64,000 nt of DNA from Heterodera schachtii (lineage: Eukaryota; Nematoda; Chromadorea; Rhabditida; Heteroderidae). The notes beneath the pieces were generated by a model, which was not told where the DNA came from, did not search any database, and worked only from the letters and a program-made list of their open reading frames with translations. Shown in pieces: positions 1 to 13,778 of this stretch (its first letter is position 1; the number at the start of each line of letters is the position of its first letter). Both the position numbers and the translations under genes were made by a program. The stretch spans positions 248,001 to 312,000 of the forward strand of contig SIJG01000079.1 of NCBI GenBank assembly GCA_023374025.1, written 5' to 3'.

Positions 1-3000
1 TTCTTTTAAGGCTTTTTCTGACAAATTCCGAACAAAATTTTTCAATGTTTATAATGTTGATTAATTCACCTTACATTATAATTTAGATTGAGTTTTTTAA
101 AAATAATTGGACCTCTTTTCATAAAAAGTCTGTTTTTATACTTAATATTTATACATTATATAATTTATTTTATTTAGTTTTCCTTTTTTTAATTCACCCT
201 CATTAGTCCGTTTCCGTTGGGATATATTGATATGTTAAATAGATTTTATTGAATTGATTCAATAATAGAAATTATATAATAAAATAATAATTTATTATAT
301 TTTTTATGGTAATTTGCAAAAAAAATAATAATTATTAACAAGATTTAATAGTAAATTTACTTAAGATTTTATCATTTTCTATAATTATTTTAGCTTTTTA
401 TATTTTTTCGCATTAACTGTTTATTGTTTTTTAATGAAATAGGCTAGACTTTCTTTAATTATTGGTTTTTTAATAATGTTTAACTTTTCCTTTCTTTTTT
501 TATTTTCAAATATATTGTATGTTTATCATTGTTTTTAATTCACTAATTCTGTATTTTTAATTAATCTCGTTATTTTGATCATCAAATTCTTTTAAAATAA
601 TTATGGATATATTAGAAAATTGAATATTTTTTCTCACCATTTTCCAAAAGTGTTTTCTCTCTTAAAATTACGCTTTCTTTAATTTCACTTTTTGCTTTAA
701 GCAAATATTATAATTAATAATTGATTTCATTTATATCATTCTTTTGTTGTTCTTTCTGTTTTGGTTTGTTTTATCCTTTCTTATTTGGTTTAATTTTTAC
801 CGCATTTACAGTAAGTTACAGTATGTTTTATCGGCGTCTTTTGCATAATCACAAATGCTTGCAGCTTGGAGCGTAATTTTTAGAATATTTGACTATTTAC
901 ATTTCATCTGCTGGCGAATAGAACAGTTGATTGTGCACATTTATTTTTCTTATTTTACCAAAATTAAATTTTGAAGAAAAAAATGGGTTCATAAGCTGCA
1001 AAAGTGCCGTAAAATTTCTTTTCCGTCATTTTATTAATTTTTTATGTTTTAATTTTTATTTTATTTTCTTATATTTTTAATGATAATTTGAGAAGGTTTT
1101 TTAATAATATTAATTATTCACTCAAATTTCCAAAATTATCCAACCAAATATAACTTACTATAAAAAATATATTTGTATTAAATTATTTCCGTGACATCAC
1201 GACTGAAATTGTACCAATCAACTATAGTGTGTTGTTTTTCAATGTTGTTCTGTGGAAGGATTTCAAATAATAATTTAATCCAAAAGTTTAATTTAATTAA
1301 ATATTTAATGAATTTATTTCAATTCTTTATTATATTAGCAATTTTTTAATATTTTTGCTTTTTTGTCATTTTGAATATATTTTAATATTTGAGTAATTTT
1401 TTAAATTTTGCATTTTTGATAAATTTTTGCTGATCGTAATAGCATAATGTTTACTATTTATATGAAATAATCGGAGTGCTTCTTAATGCTTTGCAATTAT
1501 TTGAATTTTATTTAAATTTAAATTCAATTAATGCTGAATTTTACTTTCCGTATATTAAAATATTTTAATGGATTTTGGTTTATTTGCATTTTCCAAAATA
1601 TTCTTCGATATCCAATTTAATCCATAATAATTTATTGAGTCCCATTGATTTTGCATTTATTTACAATTATTTTTAATTTTTTAATTATGCTTATTTTTTG
1701 CGCAAATTTCGCTAACAAATAAGTCTTTGTTAATGTACATAATAAAAACTATTTGTTTAATGGTCCTTTATTCATTCATTCATTATATAAATATTTGGTA
1801 TTTTTATTATTCTTATTAATTTTTTCCTTAATATTCACTATATCATATTGTTATTTTCAAATAAAAATAATTGTTAATTGCCTTTAATTTTGCATTTTTA
1901 TCTAAGTTTTTATCATTTTGAATTATTATTTTTTAGCTTTTTTCGTGTGTTAATTGTTGAATTTATTTTTGATTTTATAATAATTTGATAGGCGCATCTT
2001 TTTATTAGTATTATTTTTTGTCAAATTTAATTTATATTTTTTCCTTTTATTGGAAATTATGTGGCTAATAAACACCAAATATATCATAAAATATGGACTT
2101 AAAAAGCCCGAAAATGGCCAAATATGGACAAAAATATGGAGAAAAAATGGCAAATATAAGTTTTTAACCCAGAAAATCTTCATAAATGGGTATATATTTA
2201 TTTATTTTTTAATTCCATTGAATTTTCAAGTTTTTCATCATCTATTCTATTTTCAAATTGTTATTAATTTCATGTTCAAACGCATACACTCGGTCTATAA
2301 ATTAGAAAATTTGTCTTTTTTTCCGTCCTTTTTTTTATTAAGCCAATTTTTTTGTTTGGTTTTAATTTTTGAATATTTTGTTTGACTAATCTTTCATTTA
2401 TGATATTCATTCTCTAATCTTCTAAAAATTATTGAAATGCTAAATTAGCTTCTCTTTTCTTTGCTTTTTTTAAAATTTATCTTTACTATTTTTAATGTTT
2501 TTGTTAATTAGATATTTTTAATTCTCATTAAATTTTCTTTTTTCTAATTCACGACTAACCGACCATTTGCTTTATGAATCGGATGAATGAATGGATAATA
2601 TTTACTCTTTTGTTAATTTATTATTTATTTCTAACTTTTATATTAGTTTTAAATTCTATATAATTTATTGAATTGTATATCCTTTTTGTATGTTATTTAT
2701 GAATCATATTTTTGCGACTTTTTAGTAATACTGTCAATAAGGAATGTTTTTATTATTTCTTAAATTTAATTTATTTTTCTTTTTCAAGTTTAATTATAAA
2801 TATTAATGTCCTTCAGTTAGCTAATCAATTTCTCATTAGCCTTGTTAATTTTTTGTTTGAGTTACGCGAAACGAAATTCTTCTATTATTAAGTAAAAATG
2901 TTTGTGTGTGTTTTGGCACTGTTTAATGGTGGTTATATTCACTTCGACTAAGTTTTATTATTTTCCTTTTTTAAATTTTAATTGAATAATATTATCAGCA

Positions 3001-6000
3001 TGGAAGAGATGTTCACGAATTTGAATCTTTTTTGAATAAAAATGCAAAAAATGTCAAAATTCAGTGGAAAAAGTTAGGCAATGTTTAAGTGGGAGAAGTC
3101 AAGTTGAATTTGGGAGTGGTCAACAAATTCGAAAAGGACCAAAAGAGTGCCAAAAAAGGCCAAAAAGACGGGGATGGGAAAATATGAATAAAATATCCAT
3201 AGCCAAAAACAACAAAACCACTTTTTATAGGTTATTTAAGGTGCAAAAGATATAAAACAAAAACAATAAAATTTAAACTTATTTAAATTAATAATTATTT
3301 GAATTTTATTTGTTAAATAAAAGTCACAACTTATTGTTAGCTTAACGAAACTTTCGTATTAAACGAAAGCTAAACATTTCCCCCTCTAACTTATGTAAGT
3401 TACAAAAAATTTAACTATAAAATTTAGAAAAATTTCGACCAGTAATTTTGTCCACAACTTTTTTGAAACTCAATAAATTTTTTTTGAAATTTAACAGAAT
3501 AATAGAGAAAACTTTGGTTACTAATGAATTAAACTAAGGAATTAAATGTGTTATATGTTATGGTCATAAAAATGTAAGGTTGTTTAAATGCATGAAATTT
3601 GTCAAAGTTCAATTAAATTACGTTCATTTAAAATTTTAATATGTCTTAAAAATTTATGTACAAAATTATTGAGTCGAAATTTGTCGAAATTTTTTGGTTA
3701 TAATTTCTCGTAATTTTTTCTAGTTTTTTTAAATTACATAAGATAGAGAGGGATATTGTAGAGCTATCATATTTAAGCTAAATTCTGAGTTATTATTTAA
3801 CAAATAAAATTCAATAATATTAAATTAAATATTTTATATTGGTACTTTTGTAAGTTCGGTCACCACAAATTGATACATTTAATTGTTGGTCAAGTGAAGA
3901 ACGGAGAATGGAATGAATGATAATTTATCTGCTGGACGGAGGGCGGTGGGACGGCACAAATTGGGGGGGGGGAGGGTCATTTGATTGGGTCAATCGTAAA
4001 AAGTGTGCCATGAATGGGACGGCAAAAAAGAGGGCATGGGAAAGGAGGGGACAGTAAGGAAGGCGAATGATGGCACAACAATTATCGCAAATAATTAAGC
4101 ATCGAATTTGACTTGCCATTTATTATTTTATTTTTGCTTCCATTTTTTTATATTTCATTTTTTTTTTTTTTTGCTTTGCTTTTTTAATTCGTTTACTTAA
4201 TTTTTATTATTTTTTCTTCAAAATACATTTTATTGTTTTTTATTTGCATTAATTTTTCTATTCTTTTTTAAATTCTCGGCACAACGTCCGTTTGCATTTG
4301 CGTAAGGGTGGACCCAAACAACAGAATGCTTCTTAATTCTATCCATTTTATTTATTCAAATTAAATTCGACGAATGCCAAATTTTACAATTCCAACATTT
4401 AAAATAATTTGATGAATTTTGTTTTTTTTTCAGTTTCCAAACATATTCTTCGCTGTCCAATTTTATCCACACTAATTTAAGTATTCATTTTGGTTTTGCA
4501 TTTTTCGATTTGTCTTTGTTGTGTACTTAAAAATAGAAATAATAATATACAATTTAATTATATTTTAAATTAAGATTTTTGTCATTTTGAATTATTTTTC
4601 AGCTTATTTTATCTTGTGTAAATTGTTGAATCTATTTTCATTTTATAATAATTTAGAGATTGTGGTCGATTATTTGTCATTTTTGTGCATGCTTTAGAAA
4701 AATATTAAATATTTTCTTCTTTTTGCATTTTTTTTATCTTTTATAATTTTTTAAAAATTTTATTTTGTTTTGTGTTTAATTTGTGATTATTTTAATAAGC
4801 TTTTCTTCTATTTATTCAGATAATTATTAAAATGCTAAACATTCTCTTGCAAAAGTCTTGTTGTCTGTTCATTATGTGTTGTATTAATTTTTTGCTTTTA
4901 TGTTTAATTTATTTTTTGCTTTCATTTTTTAAACATTCAATTATTTGTTTATTTTTTATATTTATTAATTGAATTTGACTTTTATATAAATTTATTCATT
5001 CATTGTCTGAGCTTCTGAAATGGTTGTGTTAAATTGACCCATTTTTTAATGGTTATTTATTCTTTCTATTTATTCGAATGAATTATTATCTTACTATATT
5101 TTAATTCATTGTATTTTTTCCGCTTTTCAAATAATATTTATTATTTGTAATAATATTTTTGAAGAGATTATCTTTAGCTTTTTGGCTTATTGAAGAATTA
5201 ATTTAATTTTCTATTTATAATGTTCTTTATTAAAAAATAAATTATAAAACAATAAATTTTCCGCGAAGACTTTAAATAAAGAGAAATTCGAGGATTCTTC
5301 TTTTTTATTTAGATTTTATTGTTATTTTAATGAATTTATAACAATTTCTGATTATTTATTTATTTAACGCCTCCTTCCTTTTTGAAGGCAAAACCAAAAT
5401 TGACGTAAAAACCAAATTTAAATCTGTCAAATTCAAATCATTTTTAAATGCTTTTAGTGGAAAATACCAATTTTTCATTTATTTGTTTACTTTTAAAGTT
5501 TCCGAAAATCGTTATTTTTTGCTCTTGTTTTATTTTTTACGAGAATTTTTCAAAAAATGAACCAAAAAATGCATAAAAACACCGCTATAATTAAATATGA
5601 ATTTATTTCAGGGAATGAAATTTAATATTTAATAATGCTTTTTTAAATTTAAATTAAAAATTTTGTGCTTGATTTGTCTTTTTAATGTGCAATTTATAAA
5701 AATTAATGTAAAATTTTTATATTTTAAATTTTAATTTAATTTTTAATTTGCATTAATAATCATGTATTGTTGTTCATATTGTTTAATATTTTTTTTATGT
5801 TTATTTGTTTAGTTTTTGCTTCTTTTTTTCAATTTATTTTTTAAGTTCCTTGATTTTTAAATTTTTAATCATATTTTATCGTGTAATATATTTTAACTTT
5901 TTTCTTTTTTTCAAAATTCTCGGAGAAAAGTCCGTTTATGTTCACGTGGGATGAGTAAATGAGAATTAAAATGAAGTTTTTATTTTTCTTATTAGATTAT

Positions 6001-8190
6001 ATTTATGAATTTGATTTGGTTCATTAAAATATAAAAATAATAAATTATTTTTTAAACTTTTTATTTAGTTTTATATTGTATATAATTTTTCGGATTATAT
6101 ATCTTTTTGTGTGTTTTTTATGTTTTTTCAATAATTTTATCTTTAAAGGTTTTCATTATTCTAAAATTTGATTTAATCTTTCAGCTGATGCTTCTTTGGT
6201 CATTTCTATTTTTTAAAGGTAAATGATTCTTTTTCTGTTTAATTTCAGTTGCTCTATTCCCATTAGCCGTCTTTAATTATATTATTGTTTTAAAAATTTT
6301 TTAATTTTTTAATGACAATTGGTTTGCATTTATATAATGTGATTTAATTAATCTTCCATATTCGATGTATTAATTTGAATTTTATTTAATTTATCACCTT
6401 TATATGCCTTTGTGATTTGCTTAGTTTGGCACCTGTGAAAATGTCCATTGTTTTTATTCTTTTTGTCTTCTTTTTAAAATATTGTTCTTTTTAATTGATA
6501 AAATGATTTTTCTATTTTGTTTATTAATTATATTCAATTAATTATTTATTATTTTTATATTTTTTTTTGAAAATTTAACCTTCCATTTTAAATTAGATTG
6601 ATTTTTACAAAGAATTTCATAATTATTTATTTTCATAAAAAAGTCGAATATTTGTACTAATTATTATTAAATTTATGTTGAAAAATATATTTATATAATT
6701 TTTCTCATTAACTTTTCCATTCCGCTATCGTTTGGGAACTTTGAATAGATATTATTAAAAATATATTAAATTATATTCTTTTTGACATTTTCGTAAATTA
6801 AAAATGATTGTTTCCCAATTAATTGTGTATTTATTTAATGCTTTTTCATTTTTAATAATTATTTTAAATTTTTATATTGTATTCTTTCGTTCTCTATTTA
6901 TTATAAATTGTTTGTTTGTTTATAATTTTAGAATAAAAATCGCTTCTTTTTTTGCTTTTAAATTCGTTTAATTATTTATTATTTTATCTTCTTCAATTAA
7001 TAAATTTTTTACTATTTATATATTCTTTTTAATTTGTTTTCCATTTCTTGGATTCATTTTTTTGTAATTTTATTTATTTTATTAAATTATGCTTAAATCT
7101 TTTCAAATTTTCATTTACTTTTCCTTTTTTCAAACTCACAGGCAAATTAATTTTTCCATTAATACCATCTTTTTAATTGATCACTCAATAATTGTGTGCT
7201 AATAAAATTAATTATACGGATTCTTTTATAAATTGGATTTTTGTTTTTATCATTATTTTATTTTATTTTAATAGAATTATGCTTATTTATGACATAATTA
7301 TTTGCTAATTAATTTTTCAATTTAAAAAGTAATTTGAAGATTTGTTGTAAATTATTTAATTTATTTATTTTTTAAAAAATTAAAGAATTTCATTTTTTGT
7401 ATTTATAAAAAAAATTATTTCATTTCAATTTAAATAAATATTCAATTATTAATTTTCAAACTTTGTTTTTAATTAATAAAAAGAGTAAATTGAAATTTGT
7501 GAGAAAATTGAAGATTTCTATTAAGGACACTTTTCCAATTTAATTGATCCGATTTTTTTTTTTCTTCAAAAATTCATATAAAATTCTCATTAACTTTTCC
7601 ACTTTCCAATTCACGCTCGAACGTCCGTTACCGTTTGAGAAACCTTGAATAAATATTATTTTATTGAATCGAATTTCAATTAAAACATATATAAAATATA
7701 TTATTAAAAATATATTAAATTATACTTTTTTTACTTTTTTCAAACAAAAATTATTATTTCATTTATTGTATACTTATTTAATGCTTTATCATCATTTTAT
7801 CTAATTAACTTTTTTTTCAAATTCTCGGCGGTTCTCCCGTTACCGTTTAGGAATGGGGTGTATGGGTTCTTTTAAAATTAAATAATGCAAAATAATAAAA
7901 TAAAAATACTTTTTATTATATAATTTAATCAATTTTGCAGATAAATTATTTGAAAAAAAAACAAAAAAAAATAAATTTATTTCACTAAATTACACTATGA
8001 GACATACTGTAATTTATTCCCAAACAATTTCGCAGAATAAGATGTCGTTTAAAATTATGTATTTTTCATTTTTCAAAATTCGGTCGGTCAAAAGTATATG
8101 CCTAAAAAGTTCAAATTTTTTTTCTCACAAATGCTAAGCTATGGAAAAAATCTGAAATAATTCATGTGAGTCTATTTTAATGCTGAACAA
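1..8190. repeat. T-rich degenerate repeat region, no gene
   Basis: The + strand here is markedly T-rich and has no convincing coding sequence. It is built from diverged copies of the same material. The stretch from about 1480 to 2000 recurs in altered form at about 4330-4650; the shared words include TATTCTTCG, a TTTTGCATTT tract and a TTGAAT / TATAATAATTT pair in the same order. A short motif of the form AATTC(A/T)CG followed by CCGTT(A/T)CCGTTTG recurs near 188, 2545, 4272, 5919, 7608 and 7820. The small open frames here (for example 1950-2183, 2050-2385 and 3064-3255) are composition-driven. I see no splice or protein signature supporting a gene. Confidence 0.6.
3280..3830. mobile_element. 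Foldback (inverted-repeat) element, degenerate
   Basis: The left arm (about 3285-3410, containing GAATTTTATTTGTTAAATAA) is matched by an inverted right arm (about 3720-3825, containing TTATTTAACAAATAAAATTC). Both arms also contain a CCCTCT / AGAGAGGG pair. The interior (about 3450-3505, words CTTTTTTGAAACTCAATAAA and TTGAAATTTAACAG) resembles the interior of the inverted-repeat element at 18508-19001. No clean target duplication could be read. Confidence 0.5.
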
Positions 8191-8194
8191 ATAA

Positions 8195-8325
8195 GTCACC
8201 AAGTTGATCAGATCACTCCTTAAGGGTGATCGGGAATGACCAATATTTTAGCATCCCCAGGGGGGTTGGGTCTTTATTAGCAGTGCAGTTTTCTAACACA
8301 ATAAAACTGCACCCAATTAACATGA
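8195..8325. repeat. Structured dispersed repeat, copy 1
   Basis: This shares an ordered set of words with 19583-19676: GATCACTC, TGATCGG, an AATATT-like word, CCC(A/G)GG, TTGGGTCTT and GCACCCAATTAACA. It ends with a possible stem, GTTGGGT pairing with the later ACCCAAT. This copy also carries an extra hairpin between them (arms GTGCAGTTTT and AAAACTGCAC). No known RNA family was recognised. Confidence 0.45.
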
Positions 8326-8689
8326 ATAAAAATATATTAAAAAAACAAAAGTTCATTAAGTTTATATTTGTAATATCACGCTTAATAAATAAATGAAATA
8401 ATTAACATTTAATAACGAGAGAGAAAAATAAGAAGGAACTAAAATTAAATTAAATGTTTACATTCGCCTAGCTGAAGCTGAAAAACCAAAATTAAAAACA
8501 TTTTTATTATACAAAAAATACAATTAATAAACATTCAAATTTTATTGATTCAAAATCGAAAAGGTCAAAAGAAATTATAAATAATTATAAAAAAACAAAA
8601 GCTTTAATTAATTCGTACTAAAAAACATAACAAAAAAAGAAATTGAAATTGAAATAGCATAAAAAGAGAAATTTATTATATTAAATAAA

Positions 8690-8955
8690 TTATTTTATCA
8701 AAATTATGGAATACCAAAAATTAATTTTTAAATTACTAAAAGATAATTTTAAGCCTATTTAGGTCATTTTTATGGCAATTTGTGCCTATTTCACCCTTTA
8801 GAAAGAATTTTTTTCCAAAAAATCACCATTTAAAAAATTTTATTGACATATTTTAGTACATATTTTTGGATTTTTGTACATATTTCATACATATTTCAGT
8901 GTTTTTTTATACATATTTTATTTACATATTTCGCGATTTTTCTTACATAAATAAA
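8690..8955. mobile_element. Degenerate half copy of the TACATATTT-rich MITE family
   Basis: This matches the right-hand part of the intact MITE at 53827-54418. The words AAGCCTATTT, TTTTATGGCA, TTTGTGCCTATTT and AAAGAATTTTTTTCCAAAAA, then the iterated TACATATTT block, appear in the same order. The expected right end is decayed (near 8948-8970) and no left end is present. Confidence 0.6.
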
Positions 8956-9059
8956 TGATCCCTAATAATTATATTAAATTTTTAATTCCAGTTGAAATAA
9001 AAACGAGGCAATAAACAAATATATAAAATAAAAGAAAAATTATAAATTAATTGACAAGT

Positions 9060-9200
9060 AGAGCTCGACATTTTGAAAAAAGCCTGGACCTGACTGGTCT
9101 TTGACCTGGAATCCATGTTGGACCCCGGGTTTCCTGGACAAAAATCAACGAAAACCCAGACCTAGGAAAAATCCAGGCCTGGAACTTCCATTTTTCGAGA
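9060..9200. repeat. CCTGGACC-rich repeat fragment
   Basis: A short GC-richer island in AT-rich DNA contains iterated CTGGACC, GACCTGG and CCTGGA words in both orientations. It resembles the iterated subterminal words of the hAT-like elements elsewhere in this window, but no terminal repeat or target duplication could be read. Confidence 0.35.
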
Positions 9201-9559
9201 CTCTGAACCATGGGTTTTTACAAATTTTTAAGTCGTTTTTAATATGAATTTTTAAATAGGGTTTGGTCAAAAAAATAATTAGCACAATAATTACACCAAA
9301 TTTGTGACTTTTGATAGAGTTGTTGGAATGAAAGCCAACTTTTGGTCAGTTATCAAATTCGATGTGCTTGAGAAAAAATTTATTAGCGAATTTCAAATTT
9401 CATGTTTTGTTATTGACCATTTTCCAAAGAAAGTTTTCATTAATTAAAACAATTTTTTATGAGAATTAACAAAGTACCCTTCTTTGGTCACTTAAAAGAA
9501 GCTCAAGAGATAACTAATGGGTTCAATTTAGGGGAACAAAAGGACTCTCATTTATCATG

Positions 9560-12240
9560 GATAAATTGTGCCGACTTATTGGATGACAAAAAAAATCACC
9601 ACAATTATTGTCAAATCTGTGCGGGGTTAATACTAATCCCAATGCAAAATCTCATATTTTTGGGAAATTGCAGAATTAATTTTACGGGATAAACCCAACA
9701 AACCCATGCGGGAAAAATCAAATTAAATTCTGATGAAAAACTCCGTTAAATTTTGAAAATTTGGATTAAATATTTTGAATTTCAATTTATTCGTCGTCCA
9801 AAATCATTTTTTGTCATTTTTTTTCCTTTAAAAATTAATTGTTGAACTTTTAATTCGTTTTTAATTTTAATTTTGTTAATTTGTCCTTTGCCCTATTTTT
9901 TTCTTAATTATCCCAACGAAACCAAAGTGAAATTTAAATGAACCAATTGCAATTTTATTTATTTTTTCCCTCATTTTTCCCTAAATGCTTTTCATTAGAT
10001 TTTTAATCCATAATTTGTTTTCCTTTAATTTATTTTTTCAGATTAAAATGTCATCCAAATCGAACCAGCAAATTTTGTTTTTCGACATAGTCAAAGTGTG
10101 AACAAATATGCTTTAATTAAAAAATTCCTTTTATTTTGAACCTTTAAATGCACATTTTGCAGCAGCATTTTCTGCCGCTGCATAATTTAAAATTCGGAAA
10201 GACAAACGGTGGGAGGGGCGGGGGGGGGGGGGACGGACTGACACCACCCATCCAATTCATTCACCCAATTTTAAAAATTTTGTCATTTTATTTTTCCAAA
10301 TTTATTCATTGTCCAAAATCGTTTCTCCTAATTTAATTACCTCCGATCCAAATTTTCTAATGGCTTATCTCAGCTTTTTGTTGGCTAATTACTTCTGTCG
10401 GCGTGGCCGGGCGGGGGGGGGGGGGGGGGAGCGAAGGACTGACACCACCCAATTCATTCATTCACCCAATTTTAAAAGTTCCATCAATTTTTTCCACATT
10501 TATTCATCGTTCAAAAATCGTTTCCCTAATTTGATTACCTCCGATCCAAATTTTCCAATGGCCTGTCCCAACTTTTTGTTGGCAATTTGGGAAATTATGG
10601 TATTAATCGAATCCGGCAAAAATTGGGCCCCAATTCCGAAACCGAACCTGCAAATTCGATTTTTCAACATAGTCAAATATGAGAACAAATGAGCGCAAAA
10701 TTGAAGTGATTTTATTTATAATTAAAAATTCATTATATTTTGAACGGATTTAATGTTTTTAGCAGCATTTTCTGCCGTTGCGTTAATTTGAATTCGTAGA
10801 GACCAAACGGTGGGAGGGGCGGGGGGGGGGGGGGGACCGACTGATACCACCCAATTCATTCACCCAATTTGACAGTTCCATCAATTTTTTTCCAAATTTA
10901 TTCATCGTCCATAAATCATTTCCTCAATTTAATTCTCTCTTTGAAATTAATTAATGGGATTTTTCGTTTTTAATTTGTTTGATGACAAAACGCCTTTTTT
11001 TGTTCCATTATTATGTCCGGTACAAATTTCCAATGACTTGTCCCAGCTTTCTTGCTTTGGCTAATTAGTATTACTTCTTAAAATCCATCAACTTTTGTAA
11101 TTATGTAAATCAATTTAAGTGATTGTGCCGAATGTGCATACATTTCAATAGAAGACAAAAAAAAATCACCACAATTATTGTCAAAGTGGGGATTTGTGCG
11201 GGCTTTAGGGAATCCTAATGCCAACTCCCGCATTTTTGAGAGATTGCTGGACACATCTGGCAAATCCATCCGGTAAAAAATTAAACCCAATCTCGAAATC
11301 GAACTCGCAAATTTGATTTTCCGACATAGTCAAAGTTTAAACAAATAAGACTAATTAAAAAATAGTTTATTTTGAACATTCAAATGCACATTTTGCAGCA
11401 GCATTTTCTGCCGCTGCATAAATTTAAATTCGGAGAGACCAAACGGTGGGAGGGGCGGGGGGGGGGGGGGGGGGGGGGACGGACTGACTGACACTACCCA
11501 ATTCATTCATTCACTCATTCACTCAATATTTTGACAGTTCCTTTAATTTATTTTTCCAAATTAGCAGCTCATCATCCATTAAATTATATCTTTTATGGTT
11601 CGTTCGATATATTTCTTTTCTTTCCTTTTTTCCGTTAGTCCGTCAGATCCATTTTCCAATGAATGACCTGTCCCAGCTTTTTGTTGGCTAATTTGGGAGA
11701 TTGTGGGATTAATCCGGCAAAAAAAAATGGAATCCCCAATCCCAAAACCGAACCTGCAAATTTGATTTTTCCCGAACAAGTCAAATGTGCGAACAAATGA
11801 GCGCAAAATTGGAGTCAATTTATTATAATCAAAAACTCCGTTGGATTTTGAAAATTTTGAATTAAAAATTTTGCAGCATTTTCTGTCGTTAATAAATTTG
11901 AATTTGAAGTGATTAAATGGTGGGAAGGGCGGGGGGAAGCACCGACTGACACCTATTCATTCTCCATTCATTCACTCATTGTTATTTTTGAATTTTCCCA
12001 ATTTATTCGTCGTCCAAAAATCCAATTTTTTGCCATTTATTTTTTCCTTTTAAAATAATTGTTGAAATTTTAATCGTTTTTAATTTTAATTTCGTTAATT
12101 TGTCCTTTGTCCTATTGTTTTTTCTTAATAATCCCAACGAAACCAAAGTGAAATTTAAATGAACCAATTGCAATTTTATTTATTTTTTTCCAATTTTCCC
12201 TCAATTTTCGCCAAATGTTTTTCAACCATAAATTTTATAT
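9560..12240. repeat. Poly-G-containing repeat family, clustered degenerate copies
   Basis: This is a head-to-tail series of diverged units. Each holds, in order, GCAGCAGCATTTTCTGCCG, a GGGAGGGGC word followed by a long G run, GACTGACACCACCCAATTCA, a TTCATCGTCC region, CTGTCCCA(G/A)CTTTTTGTTGG, an AATCCGGCAAAAA-like word and CCGACATAGTCAAA. The first word starts near 10158, 10761, 11394 and 11869, giving spacings of about 603, 633 and 475 bp. G runs are 10220-10232, 10413-10429, 10821-10835 and 11457-11478. A second conserved block (CCCAACGAAACCAAAGTGAA then GAACCAATTGCAATTTTATT) lies at 9914-9960 and 12130-12180. The small open frames here fall inside the repeats and are not genes. Confidence 0.7.
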
Positions 12241-13454
12241 TGTGAATTTCAATTAACATTTTAAAGGAATCACAATGTATTAAATTTCATAATATTTGAA
12301 ATAAAAAGAAAACGTTTAACAGAGAGGAGACAATTTTAAACAACAGCAAAATTATTCAATCAAATATTAAAATCCATAAAACTTTCATCAAGATTTATTA
12401 AAAAGTTATTGTCAAATTAAAATATTTGTTTGATTTTGATTTTCAATTATGATTTATGCTCATAATCTTAAGCAAAAATTTTAGGTTCAAAACTTAAATA
12501 GGAATTTTTTTATATTCATCTATTAAATTACCCATTTTATCTGTTAATTTTTTGAGTGATTGTGTTGATTCTTACACTGAAAATGGCACAAAAAGACACA
12601 ACGGAATAAATGGTCAAATTATTGGACAAATCAACTGATAAATGGAGAATGATTAAAAACGAATTTTATATATTCATTTGAATTAATAAATAGTTGTTCA
12701 TCTAACAAAATACTTTTTTTAATTTAGAAAAATTAAAAACCAAAATAATTTATTGTTTACGAAAAACAAAAGCATTATGAAAAAACAAAATTATTCAGAT
12801 AAAACGCCTGCATTGACAAAATCATAGGAATTGGAAAAGGAAAATGTTTAGAGTTAATTATTGTGAAAAATTTTGCTGTTAAAATGGAGGAATGTTTAAA
12901 AAAGGAATTAATTTGAATTAATCGTTCGTTCTCTGATCTATACAAAAAAAGAAAAACGAAAACATTTGTTATTTATTAAAAACAGAGTTATTTTATTCTT
13001 AGTCTAACAGTGATTTCAACGGATTTTGTAATAAAAATTTATTGTAATTATTCAGATAAAACTCCTGCATTGACAAATTCGATGAATATAATACTGTAAT
13101 ATTTGAAAGAAAAAGAAACGGTTAAAGGAGAGGACACAATTTAAAACAGCAGCAATATTATTAAAAGCCATAAAAGATTCATCAAAATTTATTTAAAAAT
13201 AATTGTTGGATAAAGTCAAATTCAGATATTTTTAAATTTGATTTTCAAATATGCTTTATATTCTCATCATCTTAAGCAATATATTTATGCTAAAATTTAG
13301 AGAATGATTTAAAAAGGAATTATCATATAAATTTTGAAATAGAAAACCTTTAAATATTTTATGTTCAAACATTTTCATGCTTTTAAATGGGTGATGATTA
13401 TAAAATATAATTGCTTCAATTTGAATTATTCATTTATCTGATATTATTACGTGA

Positions 13455-13778
13455 CTGGACAATCCGACAGTGGACAATATAAAATTTTAAAAATAAAAAT
13501 TGCCTTGCCGCTTATTTTTCGATCATTAAGTTATTTATTGAAATTAAAAGAAGTAAACAGATATTGGAATTTGTTGTGCAAGATTAAAACAATGACCCAC
13601 TCGAAACTTAGAAGGCAATGGCAATGAAAAAACTTTATTTGCAACAGGAATCACGTCTGAATTTTTTTTTGCCTATTTACGTGAAGTTGCACAAAGAATG
13701 CCCAATTCAATTAATTTGACTCAAATATATATTTAGTAAATAGTCTGTTTATATGCCTACACTGTCGGATTGTCCGGG
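13455..13778. mobile_element. Foldback/MITE with GGACAATCCGACAGTG inverted ends
   Basis: GGACAATCCGACAGTG at 13457-13472 is matched by its reverse complement CACTGTCGGATTGTCC at 13760-13775. The flanks share a degenerate TATTATT(A/G) word (left near 13443, right near 13783) that could be a decayed target duplication. No coding capacity. Confidence 0.5.

Noticed and set aside
9459..9692. 77-residue frame that looks less AT-biased than its neighbours
   Set aside because: Its central part (the AATCACCACAATTATTGTCA region) is a dispersed repeat also present near 11164 and 62284.
10148..10692. 62- and 127-residue frames around the poly-G tracts
   Set aside because: They run through homopolymer G and the repeat family; copies of the family at other places are not open in the same frame.
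13001..13020. Telomere-like TTAGGC in the TTCTTAGGCTAACAGTGATT repeats
   Set aside because: The word occurs once per copy and is never in tandem, so it is not telomeric DNA.
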